NCBI GenBank assembly: GCA_030770425.1
Contig: JASJFT010000009.1
Location: 186,001-250,000, forward strand
Reading direction: 5' to 3'
Source of the DNA: Darksidea phi
Taxonomy: Eukaryota; Ascomycota; Dothideomycetes; Pleosporales; Lentitheciaceae
DNA: 64,000 bases
A program made the translations under genes and the position numbers. Below the pieces are notes generated by a model. That model was not told the origin of the DNA, did not search any database, and saw nothing but the letters and a program-made list of their open reading frames with translations. Positions 23,033 to 35,409 of this stretch are shown in pieces (within the stretch, counting starts at the first letter, position 1; each line of letters opens with the position of its first letter).

Positions 23033-24235
23033 TCAGACCTTCCCCTCCTTCGCCTTCTCCTTCTCCTTCGTAAAAGGCCACCCCATCAACCCCACAGTCA
23101 AAACCCCACCCCCCAGAATCTCCTCTTTCAATCCAAGAAGCTCATCTACATCCCAATTAACCCAGACAAATCTCCCACTCAAAAACCTCGCCTTCTCACT
23201 ATGCGATAGCCACACCATAAAATGGGCCGGCAACTCCACTGCCCAATATCAGCGTCCCTTTCACCCCCACCGATATCATACGCATGAAAAGAATACAAAA
23301 GAATGCAGGGGGCAGGAGAGCGAGAGAGTAACATACCAGTATCGATAGGCAACCCCTCCAAAGCCGACTTCTCCAACATCATCGTCTCCACAACCCCAGG
23401 ATGCACCGTACAAATAAAAATATTCGGATTCTCCGCAGCGAGGTACTCGACGAGTTTCGCCTGCGCCACTTTAGACGACATGTACGGGGAAAGTCCCTCC
23501 CAGGCGGGCGGGAAGATGGAACCCGCTGCGCCGACGGTTAGTATGGTGGCGTTGGGCTGCGCGATGGGGATGAATGTTTGGGCGGCTATGACGATGGATT
23601 TTACGTTTGTCTGTGATTATGAAGATCAGCGCCTTGACACCGACCATGTTACAATAACAAACATAGATGGGGAAGTAGGAGGGGGAACAAAGCATACCTC
23701 ATACGCCCTCCAAAACTCTTCCACCTCCACCTCCACAATCCTCACCGGCGGGGTCAAATACGCTGCATTCAGCACCAACACATGCCACGCGCCCATCTCC
23801 CGCGCTACCTTTTTCATCGCCGCTTCATCCGTGACCGAGCCGACGAATACAGAAACGAGGACATTCTTCGCAGCGCTGGAGATTAAAGCTTCCGTTTCGC
23901 GGAGTGTAGACTCGGTCCGGCCTAGGAGGGCGATGTGCTTTGCGCCGGCTTGCGCGTAGGCGAGGGCGGTTGCGCGGCCGATGCCGCTGCCCTTTTTCGG
24001 TATTAGTGGGGGCAGGGGAGGGGGTTGGTGGGAGAGCGAGCGGGGAAGAGTAAATTCTTATGACTTTTTACGCAGAGGAAGATGAGGAGAAAGAAGAGGA
24101 GAAGAAAAATAACCTTACCGCACCCGTAACTATCACAGTCTTCCCCTCATGACTCAATCCAGCCAAGGTAGGATCGATAGCGGGGTAAGTATCGTTATGC
24201 CATGTAGGCGTGAGAGAGGGAAAGGGTGGTTCCAT
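23033..24235 (-). CDS. Short-chain dehydrogenase/reductase
   Basis: Exons 24235-24119, 23991-23698, 23610-23337 and 23238-23033 join in phase to 296 residues; introns are 127, 87 and 98 bp. This is a classical SDR: the cofactor loop TGAGSGIGR at 37-45 is assembled across intron 1, VLNAAY stands for the NNAG element, a catalytic Ser is likely at 168, and YMSSK supplies Tyr180 and Lys184. After the catalytic residues VHPGVVETMM is the usual substrate-loop start. No signal peptide or membrane helix, so a cytosolic NAD(P)-dependent oxidoreductase is likely; substrate unknown. The N-terminus MEPPFPSLTPTWHNDTYPAI is common to a fungal SDR subgroup. The first intron's acceptor was chosen because only AAAAAG/GGC restores the glycine loop. 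Confidence 0.88.
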
Positions 24236-25153
24236 CTTCTATTCCGATTCGGATTCCTATCCCTATCCCTATTCCTATCCTTATCTCTTGCTCTCTTCCT
24301 CTCTGTTTTTGTCTCTTTATCTCTTTCCCTCCAATTTCTAAAAACCAAACCAGAGTAGAATGCAAGTGTGCAGGTTATCAGGGTACAGGGAACGTGGGCT
24401 TATTGTTTATATACATTTTTAATCAACATCAAGCTAGTGTGGTAAGGTGTGGTGTGGTGCGTGATACGTGGTGTGCTGGGCTCATTTCCTAATGTGGCAG
24501 TTTTGCATGGTAGTGACTAGGATGTCCAGGTGCTCACGTCAGAAAAAACCCCGCTTGATTGTCGCCGTGGTCGCATATAATAGAGTAGATAGAACGGTCA
24601 AGCACGATATGACAAATCAGGCGGTACAACCTTGCCTTTGCTGGGGCGGGATAGGCGGATCGGGCGGATCGGGCGGGAGCTCAGGATCCGATGGGATGGG
24701 TGCGAGGGGAACGTGAGGTAGGGGGCATACGAGCTTCATCCTCGAGTCAACCACACCACAACATCACCAATTAGTCCTAGACAAAAAAAGCCATTGTTTT
24801 CATTTTGATTCGCTTTCATTTAAACTATCTGTCAGATGAGTGCACTCGCCAAAAAGAACGGGCAAGCTACATCACATCGACTAGCGGTCCTCTAACTCCG
24901 CCAACCCGGGGGTATACATATGCTCAATCGTTGCTTTTGCATTCGCGCTACCGCATTCTGCCATAAGATATGGACATGGAGTGATGCTCGAGACGAAAGA
25001 TGGAAAGGAGAGAGGAAATAAGGTGTACATGCTGTAAAATCGGGGCCCTGTCCTCTGATGAAGAAGTGAGAGGAGAGGGAAAGAAGAAAAGTCTATATCG
25101 TGTCATATCGAACCCATCAAGGAATCCGACTAACCCTGTTTTCAAGGGTTCGC
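24236..25153. other. Intergenic with simple-sequence tracts
   Basis: Next to the dehydrogenase start (24240-24350) is a pyrimidine-rich tract with CCTAT-type repetition, probably 5' leader or promoter. Near 24645-24680 is a GGCGGATC-type G-rich repetition. The right part carries the 3' end of the GH55 gene. No other gene is supported. Confidence 0.5.
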
Positions 25154-27484
25154 TTACGGCTGAGCAAAAATCGCCAGCGTAGCGCAGAAGTTGCTCCGAT
25201 TGTCCGAATCAAGAGCAAGGCCCTTCCCGCTGGAAGTGATCATGTTGACCGAAGCCTTTGTCGATAGACCGAATATGTTGACGTTGGTCGAGTTCTCGAT
25301 CTGGTTGATGTCTTCCTGGCAGTTCTGCCCAGTCACACACGTTTGCTCGTAGTTCTGGAAGAACGAGTACGTGCCCGCACCGTAGTTCCAGATGCTGGAG
25401 CTGTCGATGATGCGGACGGCCCAGGCAGTCTTGTCGGCCTTGCTCGAGAAGTCGGGGTCGAAGTACTTGGGGTTGGACTTGAACGGCGTGGTGAAGTCTG
25501 GGTTGGGCTGGTAGTACGGTGTTTCGGTCTGGATAGCACCGTAGAGGATGTCCTTGGCACCTTGGAAGTGGTACTGAGACATTACGGAGTGCTCGGAGGC
25601 GGTACCATACAGCCAGACAGGTCCCTGAGATTCCACGAGCATGCCACGTCCGTTGTAGATGTCGATCTGTGCGTGGTCACCCTGGTCAAGCTCGTGGTCG
25701 GCGGTCCAAAGCCAGACGTTCTCGAAGTAGCCATTGGCGCTCTTGGTAATGTGGAGCTGCATGAAGGAACCGATGCACTTGACATTGGCCTCATGCGGGG
25801 ACTCCGGGCTCTTCTTGCACTCGGACGACTGAAGGTTGGTCCCGGCGAAACCACCGACACGGAAGTGGACATCCCAAAGGCCGGCAGCGCCGGACTCGGC
25901 GTTGATATTCCACTCCATCAAGATGGCACCCGGAGCGGCACCCTGGGTGGTGATGATGATATCAGACATTTCGAAAGAGCCCTTGTCACCGGATTTTTCG
26001 CCGACCTTGAAGACGGGTACGGGATTCTCTTGGTCCGCAAAGAATTCACCAGTTGCCAGGAACATGGGCCAGATTTCACCAACCCACTTCACATTCTTGG
26101 CGGCAGGAATGGTGATCGTCTTTGTGACCAGGTAGGCACCATGAGGAGCGTAGAGAATCTGCCCGTCCTGGAGCCCATCAATCGCCTTTTGAATGGCTTC
26201 GGTATCATCCGTCTTGCCGTCACCCTTGGCACCGGCAGTCAGAAGGCTGACGAACTGGCTGGCAGGGACGTCCTCGTACTGGGGCTTGCTGCGCTCGAAG
26301 AAACCGTTCTCACCAAGGAGGCTGTTGGGCTTCTGAGGCGCATTGGCGATGTCACCCTGAACACGGCCCTGAGTACCACCGGCAGCGAGAGCATGACCCT
26401 GACCCCAACCAGTGACAGTCTTGCCACCGGCAAGCACAGGCTGGTTCAAAGCCAGGACAGCGGTCTCAGAACCGGCGAAGTCAACATTATCCAAGATCAG
26501 TGAACCACCGGTGGTGGGGATGCTTTTCTCAGAGAAAGAGGTATTGACACCGAGGGGAGTGCCAACGAACTTGCTATCAAGCATGATGACGGAGCCGACA
26601 GTCTGATTATCGGGAGCGTTGGCCATGTCCATGCCGACCTTGCAGTTGTTGAAGGTGTTCGACTTCATCGTCCAGAGCCAGTTCCAGTTCATGTAGATAC
26701 CAGTACCGCAGCCGTTGAAGGTCATATTGCGGGTGGTGAATTGCTGGCTACCGAGGAAAGCACCAATCGCACCGCCGTTGAAGACAAGATCCGTCATGAA
26801 GCCGCCGGAGCCGTTGTCCTGGAAGATACCCTTCTGGTCCTTGCCGGCGTCACCCTCGGCCATATCGAAGACGACGTTCTGGATGCTGGTTGCTTGTGAC
26901 ACTTGCCAGTGTACACCGGCAGCGACTTTGGTATCTTTGATGTCAATGCGGAGGTTGCGGATTTGGCGGTAGAAGTTGTTCTGATTGGTGTACCAGTTGG
27001 CGCCGTTTCCACCGGGAATGTAAGGGTCAGCGTCGATAACACCCATGCCCTCGAAGCTGGCCGAAGCCTTTATCGTGGGCATCTGCTTGGCATCACCAAT
27101 GAACTGGGTGTAGTAGTATTGGATGATGGGCTTGCTGACAAGGTATGTGCCGGGGGGGAAGTAGACGATGGCGGGAGTTGTGGTCGAGGAGTCACATTTC
27201 TCTCCACAGCGGTTGCCCGAAGAGATGGCCGTGTTGATCGCCTCGGTGTCGTCGGAAGAGCCATCGCCCTTGGCTCCAAAGTCCATAACATTGCGGAAGA
27301 CCTTGTAATCCGCGTTGTCGTTGAAAGGTGCCTTGCCCTTGTGGAGTTCGGGGTCGGCGAGCCAGTAGCCGGAAGCACTGGCAGCGGGGGTCCCAGCCTG
27401 CGCAACCGGTGCGGCAGTGGAGGGGCCGGCCGAAAGGAGCACGCGCAGCGTGAGGAACAGCGCACTAGCGCTGAAGACCACCAT
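25154..27484 (-). CDS. GH55 exo/endo-beta-1,3-glucanase, secreted
   Basis: A single exon of 776 residues from the ATG at 27484. That start gives a signal peptide (MVVFSASALFLTLRVLLSAG...). The frame is open about 30 codons further upstream but has no ATG. Two pectate-lyase-3-like right-handed beta-helix halves are visible, each starting with the family's FGAKGDG element: DFGAKGDGSSDDTEAINTAI at about 70, and TAGAKGDGKTDDTEAIQKAI at about 425. IVYFPPGTYLVSKPI and ILYAPHGAYLVTKTI follow in the two halves. Length and duplicated architecture are those of GH55 (fungal Exg1-like or glucan 1,3-beta-glucosidase). Likely role: hydrolysis of beta-1,3-glucan, for wall remodelling or feeding on other fungi. 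Confidence 0.93.
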   Translation of the reverse strand: MVVFSASALFLTLRVLLSAGPSTAAPVAQAGTPAASASGYWLADPELHKGKAPFNDNADYKVFRNVMDFGAKGDGSSDDTEAINTAISSGNRCGEKCDSSTTTPAIVYFPPGTYLVSKPIIQYYYTQFIGDAKQMPTIKASASFEGMGVIDADPYIPGGNGANWYTNQNNFYRQIRNLRIDIKDTKVAAGVHWQVSQATSIQNVVFDMAEGDAGKDQKGIFQDNGSGGFMTDLVFNGGAIGAFLGSQQFTTRNMTFNGCGTGIYMNWNWLWTMKSNTFNNCKVGMDMANAPDNQTVGSVIMLDSKFVGTPLGVNTSFSEKSIPTTGGSLILDNVDFAGSETAVLALNQPVLAGGKTVTGWGQGHALAAGGTQGRVQGDIANAPQKPNSLLGENGFFERSKPQYEDVPASQFVSLLTAGAKGDGKTDDTEAIQKAIDGLQDGQILYAPHGAYLVTKTITIPAAKNVKWVGEIWPMFLATGEFFADQENPVPVFKVGEKSGDKGSFEMSDIIITTQGAAPGAILMEWNINAESGAAGLWDVHFRVGGFAGTNLQSSECKKSPESPHEANVKCIGSFMQLHITKSANGYFENVWLWTADHELDQGDHAQIDIYNGRGMLVESQGPVWLYGTASEHSVMSQYHFQGAKDILYGAIQTETPYYQPNPDFTTPFKSNPKYFDPDFSSKADKTAWAVRIIDSSSIWNYGAGTYSFFQNYEQTCVTGQNCQEDINQIENSTNVNIFGLSTKASVNMITSSGKGLALDSDNRSNFCATLAIFAQP

Positions 27485-29173
27485 TATAACGGCTAAAAGA
27501 TGGAAGTTTTCGCGTGTAAACCCGCGGTAAAATGATTGTAAAGGCTGAGAGAGGGCTCCGTCAGTGTCCTGCAAAGACGGTGATGTGGTGTTGTTTGGTT
27601 TTGCAAGCGTGCGGAATGCGAGTGTTGTGGTTGTCCGTAGCGACGAGCGGAAGAACCTTGATGACTAAATAGTCATGCAAAGATTCACAATGTGGTGAAA
27701 AGAGTGACAATAACGAAAGTATGCAGGGTCATTGAAGGGAACAATGACAAAGAATAGAGCAAGGAGCTACCGAAAGGCTGCGTGAAGAAAGAAAGGGAAG
27801 AGAGGCGAGGGTGACATTGTTCATATACAAAGTCACAGAAGCAAGAAATTAGACTCACAGTAGGGACGCGCCAATGGCCAGGTGTGTTTTCAAAAGTACT
27901 CGTTTCACGTTTCTGATGGCCGGCATGCGTTGGTCGCTCTCGTCTGGCCGCCCCACTGTCGGCATCGCATTGACAATTTATATCAAGATTCTGCATGTTA
28001 CCCCAGTACTCTTTTGTCGCCACATCGTCGCCAGCCGCGGCCACGGCTGGCGCCAGCAAGCCCACATTCTCTCGCGCCCCATGATATGGACAGAGAGCCA
28101 TACCTGCCCGCCCCGGAGCGCGTGTCCGAAAGGGGTGCCGGGGAATGCGCTTGTGGCCGCCGGATGCACATTCGAGAGGGTCGGGAGGGTAGACAGGGAG
28201 TCTTGTGCCTGTATTCCCTGATGCTAGGGCGATGGGTGAAACACCAAACAATGTGGGCCAGTCAGTGAATGGGATGCGGGTTGAGGTCAAGGGATGCGGT
28301 TGTGCCTGACAGGATGGCAATGGTTCTGCGCTAGCGCGCCACAGCCGAGCGCCGCTCTGAAACAGGCAAGCGTCTCAGGCTCATCACTGGCCGCGGCTCT
28401 CGGCGCCCTCACTGGCCAGCCGTTTCGCAGCGCGGAGATATTCTAGGGCCAGCGCTTCACGAAAGGCCGGTGGTCGACGCGCCCGCCCGCCAGCACATCG
28501 TGCCAGGAAACAAGACTGCGAACAGAGTCAGCGAAACATCGCCTGAGTCGCGCACACACGCCGCCGACGACGCACTCACTCGCTCGGGGTACCAGGCGCA
28601 GAAGGACCACGCCACACGCAACCCACAGCCTATGCTTCAGACAGATGACAGTCGTGGCGGAGAGACACTTCGCCTCCACCCTTCATTTCACCACATCCGA
28701 GACGGCACCAGATGGGGGCGGCTAAAGGCCATGTCTTACGAACAGAGGAAGCTCCGAACAATATGGTCACCTTCCTCACGCGTCGCGTTTGATTCCACAA
28801 CCCCCCGCGGCCGCTACCACTCCAAACGACTGGGGTTGTCCATCTCGTCGTTTACAATCGCGCGCCAATCACTGCACGAAGCGTAGATCCGAGCCGGGGT
28901 CGCCTCGCAGTAGAGTGCACTTTTATTTCAGGAGCGACTACCGCAGGGTCTTTGTTTGATGCGAAGGGAGCTTACACGCAGATCCCTCATGCTTAAACCG
29001 CTATAATATCCTCCGCTGCCCAATGAGATGCTGCAGAGGCCCTCCTTTCCTGCCTACTTCGCACGACACCTCCGTGGAGGTACCTCTGCATCCATGTACA
29101 ATTAGCCTCGCCTGCGCTGGAGATGGTGGCCCAAGGAAAGACCCGGGAGGAAGGCGGTCAATCTTGCGATCCA
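27485..29173. other. Intergenic, GC-rich, nothing recognised
   Basis: Holds the GH55 5' region and the 3' end of the aminotransferase gene. Several 60-200-codon frames on both strands are Arg/His/Pro-rich and show no domain. Confidence 0.4.
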
Positions 29174-31575
29174 TCACCAGAAATCCTTTGCGCTGCCCTC
29201 TGTCGCAGGTTGCATCGAAGCCCGATTCTCCCCATCTTGCTCATCTCGGAGTGTGCGAATTACCCGTGCGAGCCGTTCTATTCCCTCTGCTAGCATGTCT
29301 TCCTCTTCCCAGGCGAAGCACAATCTGGATTCCGGGTTAGCAAACTTGATGAAGCAGGATTTCGCTTCAGCCCATGCCAGAAGCGCAACAGCCGTAGATG
29401 AAGACAGTTTGGAGAGCGCCTCGCTGCTGCAGTGGCTCTGAGACAGGGCTCACGCCAGACCAACCCACCTTATATCATTTTCAAAATGTGTACCTGCGTG
29501 CTCCGTGTCACCGGGGACTTGGAAGATTTCGCCCTGGACACGCAGAGCCGTTAGCGCCCCCAGAACGTGCATCTGGACCATCTTGCTCTCACCTGTGCGA
29601 CCACAACATTCTCCATCTCTTTGGCGCGCTGTGTGACAACAGCGCCTTTGAGCGCATGGGGCAGGGTCAGCCATATAAAGTATCCTCCGACAAAATCCCG
29701 GTCCGTTTGAGGAAGGCGCACGCCGAGAGGGATTAGGTGTTCGTTGATAGCGCTGACCATCCTTTGGTAACGTTTCCCATAAGCTGGCTGTAGAGTGTCA
29801 TAGACGTAGCTTTGGAGTTCCCCCGCTTCCAGTGTCTCTGCTAAGAAGGTGGCTGCAAGCTGGGAGGGGGCGCCGCCTGACCGGCTTGAGCCTCTGCCAC
29901 GACGTTAGCTGTCACCGCAAGAGTAAGACATCTCACACTCAGCCCTGCTTATGAGTCCAGCTGCGCAGACCAATTCGCTCACCGGTACCAAACCGTCTTG
30001 GTTGCTATACCATAGAAAGGGGCCGGCGAATAACTGACGACCCCGATGACAAAATACCGTAAGGAAGGGCTCACAGGGCAACGTACGTTTGACTCACACC
30101 ATAAGCTAGCTTCGCCGTCCCTTCGCACCATCCAGTCCGCAAGCCAGGGCCGCAAATCTTAGAAAAACTTCCATTCGAAGCAGCATTACCAAATCCGTCG
30201 GCGCCTTCTCTCTCGGCACCGCCGTCTAAGTACCTATCGATGTCGACGATTCGAGGAAGAATCGCCTTCTGGACGGACAGAGTCTGCGCTGTGAGACTTG
30301 ACGGCCATTGCAGGAAATCGTACACATCATCAGTGATGATCAGAGCATCGTACTCTCTTGCCAACCTCACTAGCTCTTCTCTTCTCTTTAGGGTCATCGT
30401 CTTGAACGACGGGTTGGAGAAAGTTGGGACAGCATAGATGACGTGGCGATAGATCTTTGACCATGGGCGCGGGGGTTTGATGCGCTAACCGGTTAGTTAG
30501 TCGAAAGTGCGCAGTTGAGGTAGAGACTGGCGGTGATGTTGGACGATGCACTCAATTCGGCCGAGCCGTAGCCTTGATGATGCTCAGCTTCAGCCGAGGA
30601 GGGCATTCCGACCACTCGTCTTACGAACTCGATCGGCCTCTGTGAGACGTCTCGTGCCCGTCAGGCTAATCGAGTCGATCAAGACGAGCGGTGTTGGAAG
30701 CATCCGAGCGGGGAACTGGGCCGCGGTAGGTTTGCAGGCTGGTGTGCTCAGCGTCAATCACACGTACCGGCTCATTGTTCCCTTCGGCTGCAGCTTTTTC
30801 GTCGCTCCCTTTTATCTCCCGCTTCAAGAAATCAATATCAATACCCTCCTCATCCTCCGGCACCGCGCGGAGCTTCAGTGCACTATCCTCGAAGATGCGG
30901 AAGGCTAACATGTAAGCCGGGGACACCATCCACACATTACGCGTATACACAGGATCGGTGAACACCTGGAGAAGGCATGCTAAGTTCTGCGACGCCCCTC
31001 CGGTTATCGTTATTCGCTCGTCAGTGATGGGCGTGTGAGGCTGATAGAAAGAAGTAAGCCAGGACGCCAGATTCCTCCGCAATTTTGGATCTACTGATAG
31101 TCAGTCGTCAATCGCGACGTTAGGTCAGTGTTGTCACATTCCGCCAGGGTCTTGGCCGTATAGGAGGGCTGGGTGGCTCAGCGAGGGAGACTTGAACACG
31201 GTTTGAGATCCCTTCTCGACCAGATGCGTAGGCAGCAGGGAGGTGTTCGGCCATCTAACTCGGAGACGTCGTCAGCAAGTGTTGACGAAAGACGGGGGAG
31301 CGGTCCAAGTACGCGCAATGGCACGGCATCCGCGTTACGCGTCGTTGGGGAAGCTTCTCTGGCCCTCCACAACCGACGGCTTGCATCTACGAAAGCTCTT
31401 GAGGAAAGAGTGAGCGTGCAGGTGATACCCGGGCCGCTCCGTCGGGGGGTGAAGAGCCGATGCACACGGGGCGTACACAGACTGTAAGAAAGGCTGACTA
31501 CCCTCTCAACAGATTGATGAGCTTCTTCGGACTGGTGGCTGACCCGACCACTTCCGAAAAATTCAGTGGACCCAT
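29174..31575 (-). CDS. PLP-dependent class I/II aminotransferase (seven exons)
   Basis: Exons 31575-31502, 31254-31142, 31090-30768, 30484-30087, 29893-29593, 29533-29469 and 29324-29174 give about 474 residues. Splicing joins INLLRG to WPNTSLLP and then LLYGQDPG to DPKLRRNLASWL, the usual N-terminal substrate loop and small domain. The PLP site follows: YAVPTFSNPS, IITDDVYDFL (cofactor Asp and Tyr), and SNGSFSKICGPGLRTGW with the Schiff-base Lys at about 279. The end has EIFQVPGDTEHAGTHF and, across the last intron, IRLCFAWEEEDML (substrate-carboxylate Arg). It resembles fungal 2-aminoadipate or valine-pyruvate-type aminotransferases; the substrate is not determined. Introns are long for this window (247, 283, 193, 55-60 and 144 bp). 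The second intron has no GT donor: phase requires a cut near 31142-31145 where the DNA reads GGCGGAATG, so the gene may use a rare site or be damaged. Confidence 0.82.
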
Positions 31576-32696
31576 AATATGTAAAACAAAGCCCCTTTTC
31601 GCGGCAGCCTGCGCGCAGCGGTGCGCTCGGCAACTGTGCGGACAGCCCCCAATACGAAGAAGGGTGCAAGCTGTGGCTCGTGGTGCGCCACTCGCCTGGA
31701 ATTGCTGGAGTCCTGACGCCCTCGGAGAATGGCGAACGGCGAATGGCAAATGGCGAATGGCCTAGGCCTTGGTGAGGGCGTAGGAGGCAGAAGTGGGATG
31801 ACAACCGGTCAGGGGCAGGGTGGAGGCGTGCGCTGGCAGAGCCCACATTGCTCTTTTGGAGAGGAGATGAATTGGAGAGGCACGCCATCCAGGGTTAGCC
31901 AAGCAACCAGCAACCGACAATCGATAAAGAAGGCATACGTCACCCGGTGATCCGCGTCGCACCGCCGCTTGTTAGCGTTTCCTTAAAAAGCACATGTTGC
32001 ACGGCAAGTCAGCGACAACTTTCGCTTCAGTGGAGCGAGGGACTCGCCGTTGCTTGCAGAACTGCTGCAGACAATGACCACGTCCATCGAGTGCGGCCTC
32101 GTGTCCGCAGACGACGGTGACGCCATGGACGCGGCGGGCATGTCAGAGCTTGCTCGAGCTTGGGGGGCTCTGGTAGCGTGGTTGGTGCAAGGCGCGGGTC
32201 CTGGAGGCCCTGGAGTATGACGCCGCCCGGGAGGATCTGACTTTCCGAGCTCCTGGGCTGACAACCGCACGCGTCTGGCTTGAAATAGCTGCTTCGAACG
32301 GCCGTGAAACCAATAGCAGCTGGCCGGGAACGCGGCACACGGGTCGCACATGGCTCTCACCAGCGCACGTTTCGGCGGCCAAGTTGGCTGTTGGTGAGGG
32401 GCCCACTATTGCGGCCGTGCATTGCAAATCTTGCCTCGACCCAGGCCGTCTTGCCATGGTGACTTTCAACGCCTCTCGCCGCATACATATCCGATGGCTG
32501 GCCCAAGGGCCTTAGCCCCCCTAGCCTCCCAGACTCCTCTTCGCACCAAACATCCCTCCGGCGACCGTCCCCAGCCTTCATGGCGTCTTGTTTGTTGTTC
32601 ACTGCCGCCGTTTAGTTGACAAACAGCTTGGGAACACCGCCCGTAGCAACCTCGCGCCTGCTCTACCAACGCCCGTCCTGTGCCGCCTCTTTGACC
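31576..32696. other. Intergenic promoter interval
   Basis: Lies between divergent genes (aminotransferase on minus, conserved protein on plus). A GGCGAATGGCAAAT-type duplication occurs near 31735-31760. No gene is supported; the frames here are GC-rich and domain-free. Confidence 0.4.
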
Positions 32697-35409
32697 ATGT
32701 CGGTCGTCGAGAAGAAGCGGTCCACCCACCGCATCTCGTCAATGTTTTCCGGCGGTCGGGGTCCCTCACCTGCCCGCGGATCGGGGTCTGTCGCATCCAG
32801 CGATTCGGGAAACCGCCTCTCCCGGATGAAGAAGAGAGTGGTGAATATGCCCCATCATCCTCGTTGATAGACACTCCTGACACTGTGCTTTGAACTCCAG
32901 TCCTCCCTCGGCCCCACTGTCGAATACCCTCCGCCGCCTCTTCCGCCTCCTCCAAGCTATCTGACCAGCAAACCTGCAACCATACAGCCCGTCGGATCCG
33001 CACCCGCCGTTCTTGAACCCCCGCCTCCGCTCCCCTCTGCTCCCTCTCGGAGCTCTTCGCCGTCCCGGTTGACTAAGAGCCGGCCCGGGACTTCAAGTGG
33101 AGAGGCACACAATGCTCTGTTGGCCCCGGGAGACGGACAGGCGAAGAAGGCTCGGCGGAAGAGCAAGCTCTTCGGCGGCGGAGAGAGCAGCGGGGAGCGG
33201 GTAGGCGATGCTGAAAAGGATAACCCGCTGGCCTGGGTTGTCGGACACAAGGGAAAGGTTGCATACAACCTGACCCTGCTTCTAAATGGCCAAAAGGTAA
33301 GCTGCCAGATACGGCGCTGGCCTATCGAAGTGCTAATCGTTCTTGCAGGTGCCAGAGCTGTGGGACGAGCAAGGAGACACCTTCGTCTACCTCTTTCCGC
33401 GAACGTCGAACAAAGGGCCCTCCTTCCGCATAGACTCGTCCGTGTACGCCGCCTCTCGTGTCATGACGCGGTTAGTGCACGGCAGGCTCTACAGTGAAGC
33501 AACTCTCACGCCGCACGAACTGCCTGATGGCGTCCGCAGCTCGTCCGTCGGCCCGCCCTCACGAACTGCTTCCCCCGACCAAAGCGTAGCGGACAGCTCA
33601 GATGGGTCCAAGGGGTCTAGAGCGCTCAGTGACGCCACCGAGGACGACCATTCGGAGAAACACCTCTACATGCCGATTGCGCTGAGTACAGACCTAACGC
33701 CCGTCGCTCCGCAAAGGCAGGAACCGAGACTGTCAAACAAAGACATCGATATCCTCGTCACGTACCGCAACTTCTTCGCCTTCTTGATTGGCCAGTCCTT
33801 GGTCGCTACACGCAGTCACCCTGACCTGTTTGACATCTTCATGCGGATATCGGACATACTGCAGCACTACAACTTCTCCAATGTTGACAAGTCCACCTAT
33901 GGCGAAGTGGCCGCATCCAGCTTCGACAGTTATGTGGATGAGTTGCAATTGGCCGATGTACGGCACAGTCGGGAGAAGACCATTGAGGCTATTATCCTCG
34001 GCGAGAAGATGCGCTCCATGGCCCTGTACACCGAAGGCTTTGTGCACGCGGCCGGAAAGTTTGAGAGTATCAAAGACCTCCATCACTCCAAGTTCAACCT
34101 GATCAATCGTAAGACGGTTACCCGGATAGCTCGCGCGGCGCTAGATCTAGACAACCGGGAAATGAACATCAACCTCAAGTTGAAAGAGTTCGAGTTTGCC
34201 GCCATGTTTGCTGGCATTATGAACAGCGACACGTCAGACGAGAAGAAACTGGTCAACTTCAAACGGTGGAAGTCTGCTTTCATGAGCACGAGATCGTTCA
34301 CACTGGATTACTACAAGCACAAGTATGGCGGATGGCTTCCTAAAGCAAGGTCAAAGAAGAACAATCTCACCGTGAGTGGCCTCAATCGCTTGGTCCTACA
34401 GGATCTATACCGTGATATGTGCGACCTTTACGATCTACTTGTGGACCGGACAAATCTCACCAACCGTACTGCGGATGGTTTCATGAGCGAGGATGAAAGA
34501 CAAGATTTCGAGTCGGTCGCGAACCGCGCGCTGCGCAAAGTCCTCAGCGAATACGACCGCAGTGTTCCACCTGTGCAGCCGCCAATCCCCTTCGACGTCC
34601 CGCTCTATCCAACGCTCAAGGGGCGTAAGCGAGACTACCCATCCGGAGATGCGAAGAAGGACGCCAAAGCTCGCGCAAAGAAGCTCAGCAAAGAGGACAT
34701 CGCGCAAATGATCAAACAGTCGCACAACGCCGACGCTGTACTGAAGGTGACCCCTTTCTTGGAAGCCTTCCGTCGCTTCGAGCACAAGCAAGCCTCTGGC
34801 TGTACCATGGAGGAGCTTTGTCAGCTGCGGGCAGGACAGTGGCTTTTCCTTTATGCGACGATCCAGTCACTACCCATGCTGGTGGTAGATGCCCCCGGTT
34901 TAAGATTCACCGAAGGCGTAGAATACTTCCTTTGCGAAGTCCCACGATCCGGGGTGCCATGGGTTCACGAGGACACAAATCGTACGCGGACATGGTTCGG
35001 TGTCGCCGGTGGCTCTCAAGTCGTTAGTCTGCCAAGCGATGTTGTAGAACACGGTGTAGAAGGTGTCTTCCGACGCTCTCACTGCTGGAAGATGGCGGAG
35101 CAATGGTCGCAAGGCGACAGCATGTTGAATGCGGCCATGCAAGAAATGAATGCCGCGCCACTCCCACCCCCACCGCAGTTTCTTGATCCATACGGTGCGG
35201 GTAATCGCTCTCGCTCGCAGAGCCCGGACCGCCGACGCGAGAGCGTTATGGATCTTGGTCTCGAAGCTCTTCCTCTGCCACCGGGCATCGCACTTCCGAT
35301 GGGCTCGCCTGCCCAACGACCTGCATCCGTTCACGATCCGACGAAGACTTTCGACGCGATGCTGGGCCCAACTCCCTCACCAAAGGACAAGAAGCACAAG
35401 AAAAAATAA
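32697..35409 (+). CDS. Conserved fungal protein, DUF8004-like
   Basis: Exons 32697-32840, 32901-33296 and 33349-35409 join in phase to 866 residues; introns are 60 and 52 bp. The first 180 residues are Ser/Pro/Arg-rich and disordered (a proline-rich stretch YPPPPLPPPPSY near 53-64). A folded core follows: NPLAWVVGHKGKVAYNLTLL, VPELWDEQGDTFVYLFP, and a long helical region with FKRWKSAFMSTRSFTLDYYK, LNRLVLQDLYRDMCDLYDLL and ELCQLRAGQWLFLYATIQSL. I recognise this as a widespread uncharacterised fungal family, probably the one called DUF8004; that name is from memory. The C-terminus is again disordered and ends in a Lys-rich KDKKHKKK. No catalytic motif, signal peptide or membrane span is seen. 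The ATG at 32697 has a good context (GACCATGTC). Confidence 0.85.

Noticed and set aside
25343..26503. 386-codon plus-strand open frame
   Set aside because: Exactly antisense to the GH55 gene; Val/Leu/Gly-rich mirror of its codon bias, no domain.
28470..28886. 138-codon plus-strand frame between GH55 and the aminotransferase
   Set aside because: Arg/His/Thr-rich composition, no domain, competing frames on the other strand; typical of GC-rich non-coding DNA.
31178..31888. 236-codon minus-strand open frame
   Set aside because: It runs through exon 1, the first intron and exon 2 of the aminotransferase in another frame; no domain, Ser/Arg/Pro-rich.
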